A DNA stretch of 64,000 nucleotides from Streptomyces sp. RPT161 (GCF_027533845.1 NZ_JAPZVN010000010.1:62001-126000), one strand, 5' to 3'; shown: positions 53,683 through 62,210, counted from the first letter of the stretch. Numbers and translations: made by a program. The notes: generated by a model not told the origin, from the letters alone.

Positions 53683-54107
53683 ATGGAATTCTGTCCTTCG
53701 CCGCCCCGCCGCTGGTCCGCGACGGCGAGCGAGCGGCTGCGCGAGCACCTGCGCCCCAGGCTGGTCTTCGGCAGTGCCGGGCCCGACCGCAGCGTCGCCC
53801 AGAGCCTGCGTGACCTTCTCGACGAGCAACTGCGTGAGGGTACCGCCCTGGAAGAGGCCGCGCGCCTGGCCCACGCCCACCCGCGCATCTCGTACGTGCC
53901 TTCAGCGGCGCCTTCGGGATCGCCCCGCACCAGTACATGATGTCCCGCCGCGTCGACCTATCCCGCCGTCTGCTACTTGACGGACAGCCTCCAGGCGAGG
54001 TGGCGACCGCAGCCGGCTTCCAAGACCAGTCCCATCTCGCCCGGCACTTCAAGTGAGTCGTGGGCATCACCCCGGGCCGCCACGCCCGTACCGGAGCCGT
54101 CAACTGA
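53683..54107 (+). pseudogene. AraC-family regulator, C-terminal part, frameshifted and with nonsense codon
   Basis: The DNA-binding part is recognisable: RDLLDEQLREGTALEEAARL, then (frame +1 from about 53880) AHLVRAFSGAFGIAPHQYMM, SRRVDLSRRLLLDGQPPGEV and ATAAGFQDQSHLARHFK. The next codon is TGA where the family has arginine (HFKRVVGITPGRH), a single C-to-T change from CGA; reading then continues GITPGRHARTGAVN. A missing G explains the frame change. Two independent lesions make a true pseudogene likely. Confidence 0.78.
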
Positions 54108-54572
54108 GCATGGGCTGCCCCCGGCTTGCTGCTTGCTGCTTGCTGCTTGCTCCCCAGCGGGAGGCACACCAACGTCCTACGCAGCCACCACCACGCGCAG
54201 AGGACCTTGGTGACAACAAGTCTGCCTTTGTGACAACCATCATGCCTCGCCTCAACGGGTATGAACCGAAGCACGACAGTTGTCACCGGGGGCGCCTGCC
54301 GACCTGCAACTTCGGCGTTGAAGCACGGTGGTCGTCACCAGTTCGGCGCGCTACCTGTCACCAGCATCGCGCGAAGCATGGTGGGTGCCACCGGCTACGG
54401 CGGTCCGCCAGTCGCCTGAGCTGCACAGTGACTCAGCCAGCGAGCCTGGACACGTTGGTTGGAACCAGTGAAGGTCGGTGAGCTGTGGTTTCTGGTCCGT
54501 GGGACACGCTTGTTGGCACCAACTGGTCACGCTTCTTGCAACCCATCGGGGTTGTCAGTCCTCTTGGCCCAG
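54108..54572. other. Gene-free region rich in degenerate repeats
   Basis: No gene is supported. From about 54190 to 54545 the sequence keeps returning to GTGACAAC / GTTGTCAC and TTGGTTGGAACCAG / TTGTTGGCACCAAC words, and it opens with a 7-bp tandem array. It lies between the AraC relic and the 3' end of the XRE gene. Confidence 0.5.
54124..54151 (+). repeat. Tandem (GCTTGCT)n repeat
   Basis: About four consecutive 7-bp units, GCTTGCT. The period matches the array at 44691 but the unit sequence differs. Confidence 0.75.
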
Positions 54573-55409
54573 TCACTGCGCGCACAGCCGGTCCAAGGAC
54601 GCGCGGCTCTCCTCGTCCGCGGCGCGGTAGACCAGCAGGCGCAGTTGCGGGTCCTGGAGCGGCAGCAGGACTTCGAAGTCGACGGTGATCGCACCGGCGA
54701 CCGGATGCCGCAGCAACTTTCGGCCGCGTCCGTTGACACCGACCTGCCGCTTCGACCACAAGCGGGCGAAGTCCGCGTCCTGCGCTGCGAATTCGGCGAT
54801 GAGGCCGGTCAGTTCCCGGTCCTCCGGGTGCGCGGCCCATGCCGCGCGCAGGTGGGCGATCCCGTCCCGCAGCACCTGCTCCCGGTCGGCGTAGAAGTCG
54901 CGCATCGCCGGGTGCAGCAGGCACAGCCACATCGCGTTGCGCCGTGACGACGGCACCGCCTCGAAATCCGGTAGCAGCCGGGCCATTTCGGGGTTCCAGG
55001 CGAGGATGTCGTAGCGGTGGTCCAGCAGCATGGCCGGCAGCGGCGAGAGGTCAGCGACCAGGCGGCCCAGCGACGGCGCCGCACCGGCGGCCGGCCCACC
55101 GGTGGTGCGGGGGCGGCGGTGTCCGGCCAGGTCGAACAGGTAGTCGCGTTCGCTCGGATCCAGGCACAGGGCCCGGGCCAGCGCCGCCAGCACCTCTGCC
55201 GAGGGCCGCAGCCCGCGGCCCTGCTCCAACCGGACCACGTAGTCGGTGCTGACCCCGGCCAGTTCGGCGACCTCCTCTCGGCGCAGCCCCGGCGTCCGCC
55301 GGGGCCGGCGGTGCGACGGCAGGCCCAGCCGGTCGGGGTCGAGGCCTTCGCGCCTGCTGCGCAGGAAGGCGGCCAACTCCTGGGCGGTGTCCATGGTTCG
55401 GGTCGTCAT
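54573..55409 (-). CDS. XRE-family regulator with MmyB-like domain
   Basis: A 278-residue regulator of the same class as that at 2204-3070: helix-turn-helix in RRTPGLRREEVAELAGVSTD and YVVRLEQGRGLRPSAEVLAA, ligand-binding domain in LDHRYDILAWNPEMARLLPD and EVLLPLQDPQLRLLVYRAAD. It is divergent from an aldo-keto reductase with 117 bp between the start codons; GACCGGTC and GATCGGTC words in that gap are possible binding sites. Confidence 0.9.
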   Translation of the reverse strand: MTTRTMDTAQELAAFLRSRREGLDPDRLGLPSHRRPRRTPGLRREEVAELAGVSTDYVVRLEQGRGLRPSAEVLAALARALCLDPSERDYLFDLAGHRRPRTTGGPAAGAAPSLGRLVADLSPLPAMLLDHRYDILAWNPEMARLLPDFEAVPSSRRNAMWLCLLHPAMRDFYADREQVLRDGIAHLRAAWAAHPEDRELTGLIAEFAAQDADFARLWSKRQVGVNGRGRKLLRHPVAGAITVDFEVLLPLQDPQLRLLVYRAADEESRASLDRLCAQ

Positions 55410-55526
55410 GACCGGTCCAACCGCCAGGGTGGGATCGGTCTTCCCAGGAAGTGCCGTCCCTTACCCCCGGGCCGCCGCCGTCACAGACTCGGTGTCGGCA
55501 ACGGACTTCGAGCACAGGAGGACCTG

Positions 55527-56591
55527 ATGGCACTGACCCTCGACGCCTACCGGCTGCTGGGCCGCTCGGGACTGCGGGTCTCACCGCTGGCCCTGGGTAC
55601 GGCGACCTTCGGCACCGAGTGGGGCTGGGGCGCCGAACGGGCCGAGGCCCGCAAGCTGTTCGACCACTACGTCGGGCTCGGCGGCAACCTCCTGGACACC
55701 GCCGACACCTACACCGACGGCAGCTCCGAGCGCCTGCTGGGCGAGTTCGCCCGCCAGGAGCGCGAACGCCTGGTGCTGGCGACCAAGTACTCGACGCTGC
55801 GCCGCCCCGGCGACCCCAACTCCGGGGGCGGTCACCGCAAGGCCCTGTTCGGCTCGGTGGAGGGGAGCCTGCGGCGGCTGGCCACCGACTACATAGACCT
55901 GCTGTACCTGCACGTGTGGGACTTCCGGACGCCGGTCGAGGAGGTCCTGCGCGGCCTGGACGACCTGGTCCTGCAGGGCAAGGTGCTGTACGTGGCGATC
56001 TCCAACACCCCGGCCTGGCAGGTGTCCCGGATGCAGGCGATCGCCGACCTGCGCGGCTGGGCGCCACTGGTCGCGCTGCAGCTCGAGTACAGCCTGATCG
56101 AACGCACCGCGGAGCGCGACCTGATCCCGATGGCCCAGGAACTGGGCCTGGGCGTGGTCCCGTACTCGCCGCTGGGCGGCGGGGTGCTCAGCGGCAAGTA
56201 CGGCCGCAACGACGTGACCGCGACGGGCGACGGCACCGGCGACGGCACCCGCAAGGGCCTCAACCTCGCCCTGGGCACGCTCACCGAACGCAACCTGGCC
56301 GTGGCCGAAGTCGCCCGGGACGTCGCCGCCGATCTGGGCCGCACCCCGGCCCAGATCGCGCTGGCCTGGACCCTGCGCAACCCGGGCGTGGCGACCACGC
56401 TGATCGGGGCCCGCACCCCCACCCAACTGGAGGAGAACCTGGGCGCCTTGGAGGTCGAGTTCACAGCCGCCCAGCTGGCCCGCCTGGACGCGGCCAGCGC
56501 GATCGAACTCGGCCAACCGCACGACCTGCTGGCGAGCGACCACATCCGCCAGGTGACCACGGGCGGCCTGCGGATCGAGACCCGCCGCTGA
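55527..56591 (+). CDS. Aldo/keto reductase
   Basis: A 354-residue AKR of the larger (AKR12/YajO-like) type: RLLGRSGLRVSPLALGTATF, active-site DTADTYTDGSSERLLG with aspartate and tyrosine, lysine in VLATKYS and histidine in LLYLHVWDF. The NADPH loop is near VATTLIGARTPTQLEENLGA. ATG at 55527 follows AGGAGG. Probably induced through the divergent XRE regulator. Substrate unknown. Confidence 0.92.
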   Translation: MALTLDAYRLLGRSGLRVSPLALGTATFGTEWGWGAERAEARKLFDHYVGLGGNLLDTADTYTDGSSERLLGEFARQERERLVLATKYSTLRRPGDPNSGGGHRKALFGSVEGSLRRLATDYIDLLYLHVWDFRTPVEEVLRGLDDLVLQGKVLYVAISNTPAWQVSRMQAIADLRGWAPLVALQLEYSLIERTAERDLIPMAQELGLGVVPYSPLGGGVLSGKYGRNDVTATGDGTGDGTRKGLNLALGTLTERNLAVAEVARDVAADLGRTPAQIALAWTLRNPGVATTLIGARTPTQLEENLGALEVEFTAAQLARLDAASAIELGQPHDLLASDHIRQVTTGGLRIETRR

Positions 56592-56847
56592 CGGCCAGCC
56601 GTCAGCGGCGGAAACCGGGGCCTGGAGCCGCGGTCGGTTCACCGCCCGGGCGAGCCACGTCCGGAACGCTTCCGCCGTCGGACTCCGTCGAACCGTAGCC
56701 ATGGATTCGCCGCATTTCTTATCTTCGAAGTTGGCGAGTGAGTGGCCCTGCTGGAGGCGCCTGTGCTCAAAAGACCACCACCCGCCTGGTCACCGAAGCC
56801 GGCGGCGCCTGGAGCCGATACGCCCCTGGCGACCATGAAAGGCACAG

Positions 56848-57324
56848 ATGACTGACAATGCCGGAATGACCCGACCCAGAATCCGTGTCGCCGCATACGT
56901 AATCCGGCATCGCGCCGTCCCCGAAGTCCTGGTGTTCGACCACGTCGGTATGCCCGAGGCCGGCACCCAAGTCCCTGCCGGAGGAGTCAAATCAGGCGAA
57001 GACCCGGAAGAAGCGGTCCTACGAGAGGTCGCCGAGGAGTCCGGTTTACTGACAGCCGCGATGGTCCGGCAGATCGCCGTGGAGGACAAGCCCCATCCCG
57101 ACACAGGGCAGGCCCGACGAACCACCTTCTTCTTCCTCGAGGCGTCAGCAGAAACCCCCGATGCGTGGGACCACTACGTCAACGGCGACGGTGACGACGC
57201 TGGCCTCACCTTCACCTGCCGATTCCTCCCCCTCCCCCTGAAGGAACCACTGGCCGACGATCAAGACGCATGGCTGGGCCACATCGATCCACGTTGGACC
57301 ACCGGAACTGGCGACAGTCAGTAA
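56848..57324 (+). CDS. NUDIX hydrolase
   Basis: A 158-residue protein with an intact Nudix box GGVKSGEDPEEAVLREVAEE followed by SGL: all metal-binding glutamates are present. Starts at ATG 56848 or 56866 (MTRPRIRVAAYVIRHRAVPE). Likely hydrolyses a nucleoside diphosphate derivative; specificity cannot be read. It stands alone. Confidence 0.9.
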   Translation: MTDNAGMTRPRIRVAAYVIRHRAVPEVLVFDHVGMPEAGTQVPAGGVKSGEDPEEAVLREVAEESGLLTAAMVRQIAVEDKPHPDTGQARRTTFFFLEASAETPDAWDHYVNGDGDDAGLTFTCRFLPLPLKEPLADDQDAWLGHIDPRWTTGTGDSQ

Positions 57325-57484
57325 TCAGGAGCCGGCTCCGTCCGCTGAATACGCGACACTTCGACATGCGGGCTCACCAGTCCCGAGGCCGGTCCAGTAG
57401 GCACGTTGCGCCCATGGTCCCTTTCGGGTCTGATCGCGCAGTCGCCGCCCGCCGGGGCGGTACACGCGGCTACGCTCGGCCGTC

Positions 57485-57992
57485 ATGACGACGAGCGGGG
57501 CTCGGGTCAAGATCGGCGCAGCAAAAGCGGCGTGGGACCAGGCATGCATGCTGCGCTCAGGAGACGTCCAGAGGGCGTGGCCCGACCTAGCCGAGCGCAT
57601 CGCGACAGCCAGGGTCTTCTACGCACGGACGAACTCGTATGGGGACGGTATTCCTGATCGGCAGTGCGCTGCAACGGATCGGCGCTGGCAGTCCCGACGG
57701 CACACAGTTGGCCGAGCGGTTCACCAAGACGCTGATGGACAAGGTCGGCCAGTGGGCCAAGACCGAGATGGTGGAGCCAGCCGACCTGCCGATGGTGCGC
57801 GAGGTCGTGAAGACCGTATTCGATGAGCACGGCCCGGTTGCTTGCCGGGATCAGACCGGGCCGGTCCCCGACAGCGAGCCGCAGGCGATGACGTGCGCAC
57901 TCGCGCTCATCGCCGACTCGTGGATCAGGTCGACGGACCAGGAGCGTTGTGAACACGGGCTGCTGACCACGCTGGGCGGCGCCGTCGACTGA
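57485..57992 (+). pseudogene. Hypothetical gene with a G-run frameshift
   Basis: Two frames look like one protein: GAAKAAWDQACMLRSGDVQR, AWPDLAERIATARVFYARTN and SYG in the first, then TVFLIGSALQRIGAG, FTKTLMDKVGQWAKTEMVEP and TCALALIADSWIRSTDQERC in the second. Removing one G of the GGGG at about 57641-57644 joins SYG directly to TVFLIGSAL. The product would be about 168 residues; family not recognised. Either a young pseudogene or a homopolymer error. Confidence 0.6.
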
Positions 57993-58005
57993 TCCGGCCG
58001 CGCCA

Positions 58006-58070
58006 CTGATGGCGCTCTTTGAATTTCCCCACTAGCTGCTCGTGCTGTCTGCAGACCTGCTTACCTGTGT
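58006..58070 (+). repeat. Boundary motif, copy 2
   Basis: Starts CTGATGGCGCT, then TTTGAATTTCCCCAC and CAGACCTGCT. It corresponds to 49077-49140. Here it sits between the frameshifted gene and the 3' end of the SGNH hydrolase gene. Confidence 0.5.
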
Positions 58071-58882
58071 TCCTCACCGTGGCGGGTGCTGCTGGGCACC
58101 TGTACGGGGAGAAGTTGTGGGCGCTTGGCGGTGCGGCCGTCGCCGGTTGACCTGCCGCGCAGGCGCCTGCTGAGCCAGGGGCCGAGGAAGGCGGCGGCCC
58201 AGCGCAGTTCGGCGGCGGCGGCCTTCCATCCGGCGGGCGAGGGAGTTGCGAGAGGGGGCAGAGGGTGTGTCCAGGCGTCGTCGCTGCCGGGCAGGGCCAG
58301 GGTGTGGGCGATGGCGTCAGCGATCCGCTGGTGGCCGAGGGGGCTGGCGTGGAGCCGGTCCGGGCTCCACAGGCGGGGGTCGGTGACCACGGGGTGGTGG
58401 CTGGTCTCGGCGACGGCGACGCCGTGGCGACGGGCCGCGCGGCGGATGCGCTCGTTGAGGGCGGTGACACGGGAACTGAGCGGCCGGGCGAGCGGAGTGA
58501 TGCGCGTGAGGTCAGGGAAGGTGAGGGTGGCGACGCGGGCTCCCTGAGCGGTGAGGGCGACGAACATCGCCTCCAGATGGCCCGCGACTTCGTCGGCGTC
58601 GAACTGCGGCCGCAGCAGGTCGTTGACCCCGGCGACCACGGTGGCTAGGTCGGGGCGCAGGACGAGCGCGGGGGCGAGCTGCTCGGTGTGGACGTGGCGG
58701 ACGAGGCGGCCCCGTACGCCCAGATTGGCGTACTGCATACCAGGGTTGTGCTGAGCGAGGTGTTCGGCGAGCCGGTCGGCGAATCCGCGCAGCCCCATGG
58801 TGTCGTCGCCGTCGCCGAGGCCCTCAGTCTGGCTGTCGCCCAGGGCGACATAGCGCAGGTAGTGCGCGTCACTGCTGGGCAT
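58061..58882 (-). CDS. SGNH/GDSL hydrolase
   Basis: A 273-residue esterase of the SGNH fold: block I YVALGDSQTEGLGDGDD with serine 17, block III AGVNDLLRP with asparagine, and block V SPDRLHASPLGH with the aspartate-histidine pair. No signal peptide. The basic C-terminus (RLRGRSTGDGRTAKRPQ) is unusual. It overlaps the upstream PadR gene by 14 bp and is co-transcribed with it. Confidence 0.88.
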   Translation of the reverse strand: MPSSDAHYLRYVALGDSQTEGLGDGDDTMGLRGFADRLAEHLAQHNPGMQYANLGVRGRLVRHVHTEQLAPALVLRPDLATVVAGVNDLLRPQFDADEVAGHLEAMFVALTAQGARVATLTFPDLTRITPLARPLSSRVTALNERIRRAARRHGVAVAETSHHPVVTDPRLWSPDRLHASPLGHQRIADAIAHTLALPGSDDAWTHPLPPLATPSPAGWKAAAAELRWAAAFLGPWLSRRLRGRSTGDGRTAKRPQLLPVQVPSSTRHGEEHR

Positions 58883-59438
58883 GGCCGCCTTCTCTCTCGC
58901 GCAAGATGGTGGCCGTGCGTTCGCACCAGTCGTGGTTGCCTTGCTCGAAGGCGAGGCCGCGCAGGCATGTGAGGTACGGGCCGATGCGCTCGCCGTGGCG
59001 CAGGAACTCCTCTTCGGTGCGGTCGCCCCGCATGGTGCGCAGGAGCTTGTCGAACAGGTCGGCCTTGGCCCGGGCGAAAGCTGCGCGTTCGGTGAGCTGT
59101 TCGACCAGCGTCCGGGTGTCGATGTGGTCGGCGGCCTGGACCTTGACGAGCAGGTCGTCGCGGATGAAGGAGGGCTTGGCGGCGGCGACTGCGAAGTGGT
59201 CCAGTTCGGCCAGACCGGCGTCGGTGACCTGGAAAAGGCGCTTGTTGGGCCGGGTGTCCTGGACCACTTCCCGGCCGGTGATCAGTCCGTCCTTCTCCAG
59301 CCGGGTCAGCTCGGCGTACACCTGCTGCGGCTGAGCGTGCCAGAAGTTCGCCACACCGAGATCGAACGCCTTGACCAGTTGGTATCCGCTCAGCTCTTCA
59401 TCGAGCAGCGCCGCGAGAACAGCGTGCCGCAATGCCAT
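58869..59438 (-). CDS. PadR-family transcriptional regulator
   Basis: A 189-residue regulator with the N-terminal winged helix (MALRHAVLAALLDEELSGYQ, QPQQVYAELTRLEKDGLITG) and a C-terminal dimerisation coiled coil of the Vinculin-like type. ATG at 59438 has GAAGGAGG upstream; an earlier ATG would add 17 residues before the conserved start. Divergent from the SnoaL-like gene with a palindrome between them. Confidence 0.9.
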   Translation of the reverse strand: MALRHAVLAALLDEELSGYQLVKAFDLGVANFWHAQPQQVYAELTRLEKDGLITGREVVQDTRPNKRLFQVTDAGLAELDHFAVAAAKPSFIRDDLLVKVQAADHIDTRTLVEQLTERAAFARAKADLFDKLLRTMRGDRTEEEFLRHGERIGPYLTCLRGLAFEQGNHDWCERTATILREREGGHAQQ

Positions 59439-59498
59439 CGGGTCACCTCCTTCTTGCGTCTGTCCATGGACACACCTCATGCTACTCATGTATCTGAT

Positions 59499-59516
59499 TA
59501 CTCATATCGATGAGTA
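59499..59516. promoter_or_regulatory. PadR operator candidate
   Basis: TACTCAT-ATCG-ATGAGTA, perfect 7-bp arms, with an extra half site TACTCAT at 59483-59489. It lies between the PadR start (59438) and the SnoaL-like start (59531), so the regulator could block both. Confidence 0.65.
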
Positions 59517-59530
59517 TGGAAGGGGAAGCC

Positions 59531-59962
59531 ATGACTACAGCGGAACGCTTCCGCGCCGCCGTCGACAGCCGCGACCTCACAGCCCTGGAGGACCTGTTCA
59601 CCGACGACATCCGCTTCTACAGCCCCGTGAAGTTCACCCCGTTCGAGGGCAGGCCCATGGTGCTGGGCCTCTTCGGGGTCTTGCTGCGCACCTTCGAGAA
59701 CTTCCGCTACATCGGCCACTACGCCGGCACCGGGGAGACAAGCGCCGACGGCATCGCCTCCCCCTCGGCGGTCCTGCTCTTCCGGGCCGCCGTCAACGGC
59801 AAGCAGATCCACGGCATTGATCTGCTGCACTACGACGAGGACGGTCGGATCAAGGAGTTCACGGTCATGGTCCGGCCGCAGTCCGCCGTCCACGCCCTGG
59901 GCGAGGCGGTCCTCGCCGGGCTGATCGCTGACGGTCTGCTCCCGCAGTCCGCCAATCAGTAA
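59531..59962 (+). CDS. SnoaL/NTF2-like protein
   Basis: A 143-residue member of the NTF2-like cone fold: TTAERFRAAVDSRDLTALED, LFTDDIRFYSPVKFTPFEGR, HGIDLLHYDEDGRIKEFTVM. ATG at 59531 follows GGAAGGGG. This family includes polyketide cyclases and small isomerases as well as proteins without known activity. Controlled, by position, by the divergent PadR regulator. Confidence 0.85.
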   Translation: MTTAERFRAAVDSRDLTALEDLFTDDIRFYSPVKFTPFEGRPMVLGLFGVLLRTFENFRYIGHYAGTGETSADGIASPSAVLLFRAAVNGKQIHGIDLLHYDEDGRIKEFTVMVRPQSAVHALGEAVLAGLIADGLLPQSANQ

Positions 59963-60329
59963 GGAGGGCACCCCGGGCTCCCGAGAGCAGCCGTCCCTGC
60001 CGATCGTCCGCACGCAAGCAAGTGGGGAAGGTGAACGCCCCTACGGAATTCCAGAGAGCGCCAACACCACAGCAGTGCGGCCGAAGGAGAGCGTCCATGC
60101 GCGCCCCTACGAGGGCCACCCCACCGACCTGGCCGAACTCCACGGCCGCCGCGTCATCGTCTGCTCCGAAGTCATGTGCCGGGCCCCACTAGTTGAGGTC
60201 AAGGGCGGCGGACGCGCCCCGCCGGGCCCCCGTGCGCCCTCACCCACAGGAGTGCATACCCGTGCGCTTCGCCCCGAGCAGGGTAGCCTCCGGGCGACAC
60301 GCCTCCAACTTCCCACCAGGAGCGCCCCG
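59963..60329. other. Intergenic region with a primase-like scrap
   Basis: No intact gene. Near 60075-60178 the plus strand reads PKESVHARPYEGHPTDLAEL then HGRRVIVCSE, similar to the core of D5-type phage or plasmid primases; listed separately. The rest leads to the small secreted peptide gene at 60330. Confidence 0.4.
60075..60178 (+). pseudogene. D5/P4-type primase scrap
   Basis: About 34 codons resembling the helicase-domain segment in which HPTELAxLxGxRLVVxSE is typical of phage/plasmid primases. Too short for certainty; taken as a trace of an integrated element. Confidence 0.35.
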
Positions 60330-60536
60330 TTGAAGAACTTCCGCCGTATCGCTACCACCGCCGTCGTCGGCGCCGTCGTCGCGCTATCCGGCATTACACT
60401 CGCCGGCCCTGCACAGGCCGCCACCCCTTCCGGCGATCACCGCGCCCACGACACCTGCCACTGCCAACAGGGCGTCACCGACATCGCCTTCACCACCGTC
60501 GAGGGCACTGTCGTCACCGTCGCCGGCGTGGTCTGA
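60330..60536 (+). CDS. Small secreted peptide
   Basis: A 68-residue protein starting at TTG (60330) with AGGAG seven bases upstream. A clear signal peptide occupies residues 1-30 (MKNFRRIATTAVVGAVVALS, then cleavage after AQA), leaving a 38-residue mature chain with a CHC motif (DTCHCQQGVTDIAFTTVEGT) and a hydrophobic end. The family was not recognised. It is followed by a good terminator, so it is transcribed alone. Possible roles (signal, bacteriocin-like, surface peptide) are open. Confidence 0.7.
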   Translation: MKNFRRIATTAVVGAVVALSGITLAGPAQAATPSGDHRAHDTCHCQQGVTDIAFTTVEGTVVTVAGVV

Positions 60537-60560
60537 CCGCTCTGCTCCGGCTCACGGCCG

Positions 60561-60593
60561 CCCGCCGCCCGGAACCGAATCCCGGGCGGCGGG
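60561..60593 (+). terminator. Terminator hairpin after the small secreted peptide
   Basis: Perfect 12-bp arms (CCCGCCGCCCGG / CCGGGCGGCGGG) with a 9-base loop, starting 24 bp after the stop codon at 60536. Confidence 0.8.
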
Positions 60594-60945
60594 CCGTAGG
60601 CGTGGTACTCGAGGTGCTATCCGGCGCAGGTCGTCACGGGACGAAATGGTTCGTCCGCATCCGACCGCTCGCGTTGGCGGCCTTGGGGACAGCCTCAGCC
60701 CACGGAGACGCCTTTGGGCGCATCCGCGCGAAGTGCCCGTAGGGCGGCCCAACGCCCAAGCACGGCCGGGAGTTCACGGTGCCGCCGCCATCGCCGATCG
60801 GCACTGAGCCTGGCATGTGACAGGCCCGTGCCGGTACGGGGGGAGAACCGGCGCCGGCCTGTGGCCGCTGTGCCACGCTCCGGGGCATCGCCTGGTGATG
60901 TCAGGCTCCGTGTGTTGTCCGTGGCGCGATCCTTCGTGCCGAGCG
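60594..60945. other. Region with no supported gene
   Basis: Frames are open on both strands, but composition is arginine-rich and no start, ribosome site or motif supports any of them. It holds the 3' flank of a GNAT relic. Confidence 0.4.
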
Positions 60946-61182
60946 GTGCCGTTGATAGAACCGTTGCGCCGTTTCGTTGACCTGGAACGTCCACAGCGCC
61001 AGCCCATCTGACTGCCGCTGCTTGGCCAGTGACATCAACCGATCGCCCAGCCCCCGCCCGCGCCATGATGGATCGGGGTAGAGCTGCTTCAACTGCCCGC
61101 CGTCGAGCACCAAGAGAGCCCCATCCCCGCCTCCTATCGTCCGACCCTCATGCTGCGACAGGCCGATCAGCGTGCCGCGCAC
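60946..61182 (-). pseudogene. GNAT acetyltransferase fragment
   Basis: Reads LVLDGGQLKQLYPDPSWRGR, GLGDRLMSLAKQRQSDGLAL and WTFQVNETAQRFYQRH, the acetyl-CoA loop (RGRGLG) and the final strand of GNAT, then a frame change where HGF is expected. The N-terminal strands are present only in part, so the protein is truncated at both ends. Confidence 0.72.
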
Positions 61183-61287
61183 GCGCCCAGGCCGCTGTCA
61201 GCTGAGATGGTGGGAAGCCCGCTGGTGAGCGGCCGGTGCTCACCGATGGTCGGCCGTTTGACCCAGGGATGGTTGGCCACTGCGGTC

Positions 61288-61970
61288 TCAACGAAGACAC
61301 GTGCCCAGCTGTAGGCAGATATCACGGCTCAGGGCGTCCGGCCCCGCGAGGTGGAACACACCAGCCGCGTCGGACAGCGCGATCTCCCACAAAGCGGCGG
61401 CCAGGTCTTCGACATGCACCGGGCAGCGGATGGCGTCGGTGAACAAGAGCCCGTCGCGGGTGCCATGCGCCAAGGCGTGCACCATGCGCTCATGCTCGGA
61501 TTGGCCGTCTCCGCCGATGATCAGCGAGGTGCGGGCCACGGCGCCGCCCGGCACCAGGAGCCGCACCGCCGTCTCGGCGGCGGCCTTCGCGGCGCCGTAC
61601 GGGGTGAGCGGATCGGGCAGGCAGCTCTCGTCGTAGCGGACGCGCGCACCGGAGAAGACTGCGTCGCTGGAGACGTGCAGCAGGCGGCAGCCCTGCTCAA
61701 CGGCGGCCAGCGCCACGCGGACCGCGCCGTCGGCGGTGACCGCCCAGTCGGACTGGCCGCTCGACGCGTTGACCACGACCGACGGTGCACCTCGGCAATC
61801 ACCCTGGCGACACGCACAGGGTCCCGGACGTCGAGCGGATGCCAGGCGACACCCGAGGCCCTGCCGGGCCGGGAGGCGAACGTCGCGGGCGTCTTGTGCC
61901 CCGCCGCGGTGGCCTGCCGGATCAGTTCCGCGCCCAGGAAACCACTACCCCCGATGATGAGAACCGTCAC
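61288..61970 (-). pseudogene. RmlD-like SDR oxidoreductase with one frameshift
   Basis: GTG at 61970 starts TVLIIGGSGFLGAELIRQAT, the Rossmann GxxGxxG of sugar-nucleotide-type short-chain reductases. The frame then breaks near 61785 and resumes at SVVVNASSGQSDWAV, RLLHVSSDAVFSGARVRYDE, LTPYGAAKAAAETAVRLLVP (YxxxK with S) and VFHLAGPDALSRDI. A missing C in CACCG would explain the break. The C-terminus is about 60 residues short of the usual length, ending RDICLQLGTCLR. Confidence 0.75.
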
Positions 61971-62210
61971 GAACCGACACGGTAGCTGCGGTTCGTGCTC
62001 ATCGCGGATCGGCCACTGGCCGACGTGGGCTGGAGTGGGCGGCGGAATGACGTCGCCGTGCGGGTGCGGCTCCGGCCGTACTGCGTTCCGCCGTCCTCGG
62101 CGACCGGGGCTTGTCTCGCGCTCCGTATGAGCGCGGGACAGCATGGGGCATTGTCAGGCCCGGTGGTGCTGTCTCGCGGCCTGGTGTCCTACGCCCCCCA
62201 ACTCGCTTAG

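Noticed and set aside
44691-54151. Tandem 7-bp arrays as a possible CRISPR
   Set aside because: Units are far too short, there are no spacers and no cas genes are present.
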